Positions 63,732-64,000 of a stretch of DNA of 64,000 nt are shown here, in pieces. The position numbers and the translations under genes were made by a program. Positions within the stretch are counted from its first letter, which is position 1. Every line of letters begins with the position of its first letter. The notes under the pieces were generated by a model that was not told where the DNA came from, did no database searches, and was given only the letters and a program-made list of their open reading frames with translations. The DNA lies in the NCBI RefSeq assembly GCF_017963645.1, contig NZ_JAGMWN010000006.1, positions 186,001-250,000 on the forward strand, given 5' to 3'. The DNA comes from Marivibrio halodurans (lineage in GTDB: Bacteria; Pseudomonadota; Alphaproteobacteria; UBA8366; Aestuariispiraceae).

Positions 63732-64000
63732 GATCCGATGAACATGATGTTCCACGGTTGGTCGAGCAACCGTCGCCAACCGTGGCAGCAGATATCGACG
63801 ATGTCGTCGTAGGAATTGAATATCCTGTTGGAGAGCCCGTTCTCGCGCAGGAACTGCCAGATATTCTGACCGGGTTCGGTTCCGGGGCTCTTTGCGGTAG
63901 CGGGACGATGGTGATGTTGCTGGGAACGGTGAGGTTCTCCGTCATATGCCGGCCCGCCTGGTCGCGGATCAGCGGGACGTGAGCGCCAGGGGCGACGTTT

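Larger units (their letters stand above)
63671..64000 (-). pseudogene. IS630-family transposase, C-terminal remnant (frameshifted, runs off window)
   Basis: On the minus strand the DDE-type C-terminus is split between two frames. The first gives NVAPGAHVPLIRDQAG then NITIVPLPQRAPEPNPV. After about 63868 the second continues QNIWQFLRENGLSNRIF, SYDDIVDICCHGWRRLLDQP and NIMFIGSRRWAHE. One base appears lost between NPV and the expected ENIWQFL. A 16-bp duplication (63700-63715, 63716-63731) further alters the end, so the ORF reads through to a TAG at 63671-63673 inside the IS end. Without the duplication it would stop at WAHQW. The N-terminal part is outside the window. Confidence 0.85.

Overview
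The window is 64 kb of chromosome from a high-GC alphaproteobacterium, most likely a member of the Rhodospirillales or a close relative. The evidence is an Irr-type Fur regulator, a RegB/RegA redox system, a PII-AmtB pair, the neighbourhood ubiH / glnK-amtB / aminotransferase / ftsK-lolA / xthA, a GGDEF-DUF2336 gene pair and an aerobic-type aconitase. I found no rRNA, tRNA or CRISPR array. Many long antisense ORFs are GC-driven shadows.

Layout. 1-5.4 kb: a partial irr gene, a class A penicillin-binding protein, a PAS-LuxR regulator and a catalytically dead GGDEF/EAL-like protein. 5.4-9.1 kb: an ankyrin protein, cobK-cbiD of corrin synthesis, trxA and a DUF971 protein. 9.2-15 kb: acnA, a 3-hydroxyisobutyrate dehydrogenase-like reductase, a histidine kinase with an ethylene-receptor-like membrane domain, and a small cupin. 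15-18.6 kb: an operon of a sugar/P-loop kinase, regB and regA. 18.7-21.4 kb: cobT, cobS and a CobC-like phosphatase. 21.5-24.8 kb: a PAS-GAF-GGDEF protein followed by DUF2336. 25-31.2 kb: a HAD nucleotidase, then a winged-helix regulator with a three-gene cassette that looks like UDP-QuiNAc synthesis and its transfer to undecaprenyl phosphate (lipid-linked O-antigen initiation). 31-44 kb: housekeeping genes purH, ubiH-like, glnK-amtB, aminotransferase, ftsK, lolA, a sterol-desaturase-like hydroxylase, a C26 amidase, xthA and a methyltransferase.

44.6-58 kb is one long, mostly 4-bp-overlapping operon: four glycosyltransferases, a histidine phosphatase, a polysaccharide-deacetylase-like protein, a membrane protein of unknown function, and a complete Yej/Dpp-type ABC importer (fused ATPase, binding protein, two permeases). 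It is followed by a convergent membrane-bound class III nucleotidyl cyclase.

59.4-64 kb is visibly more A/T-rich and looks acquired. It begins with a palindromic MITE-like element bounded by perfect 29-bp inverted repeats. Next come an SGNH-like protein and a carbamoyltransferase / DUF5989 (SxtK-like) / SxtJ module, and the region ends in a decayed IS630-family transposase running off the window. The MITE-like element and the IS share the same outer end and a TA flank.

A recurring feature is short tandem duplication of unrelated 11-16 bp units, in spacers, at gene ends, inside ubiH and even in the transposase remnant. Best candidates for new biology are the ethylene-receptor-like kinase, the 13-kb glycan plus importer operon, and the carbamoyl-transfer island with its mobile elements.
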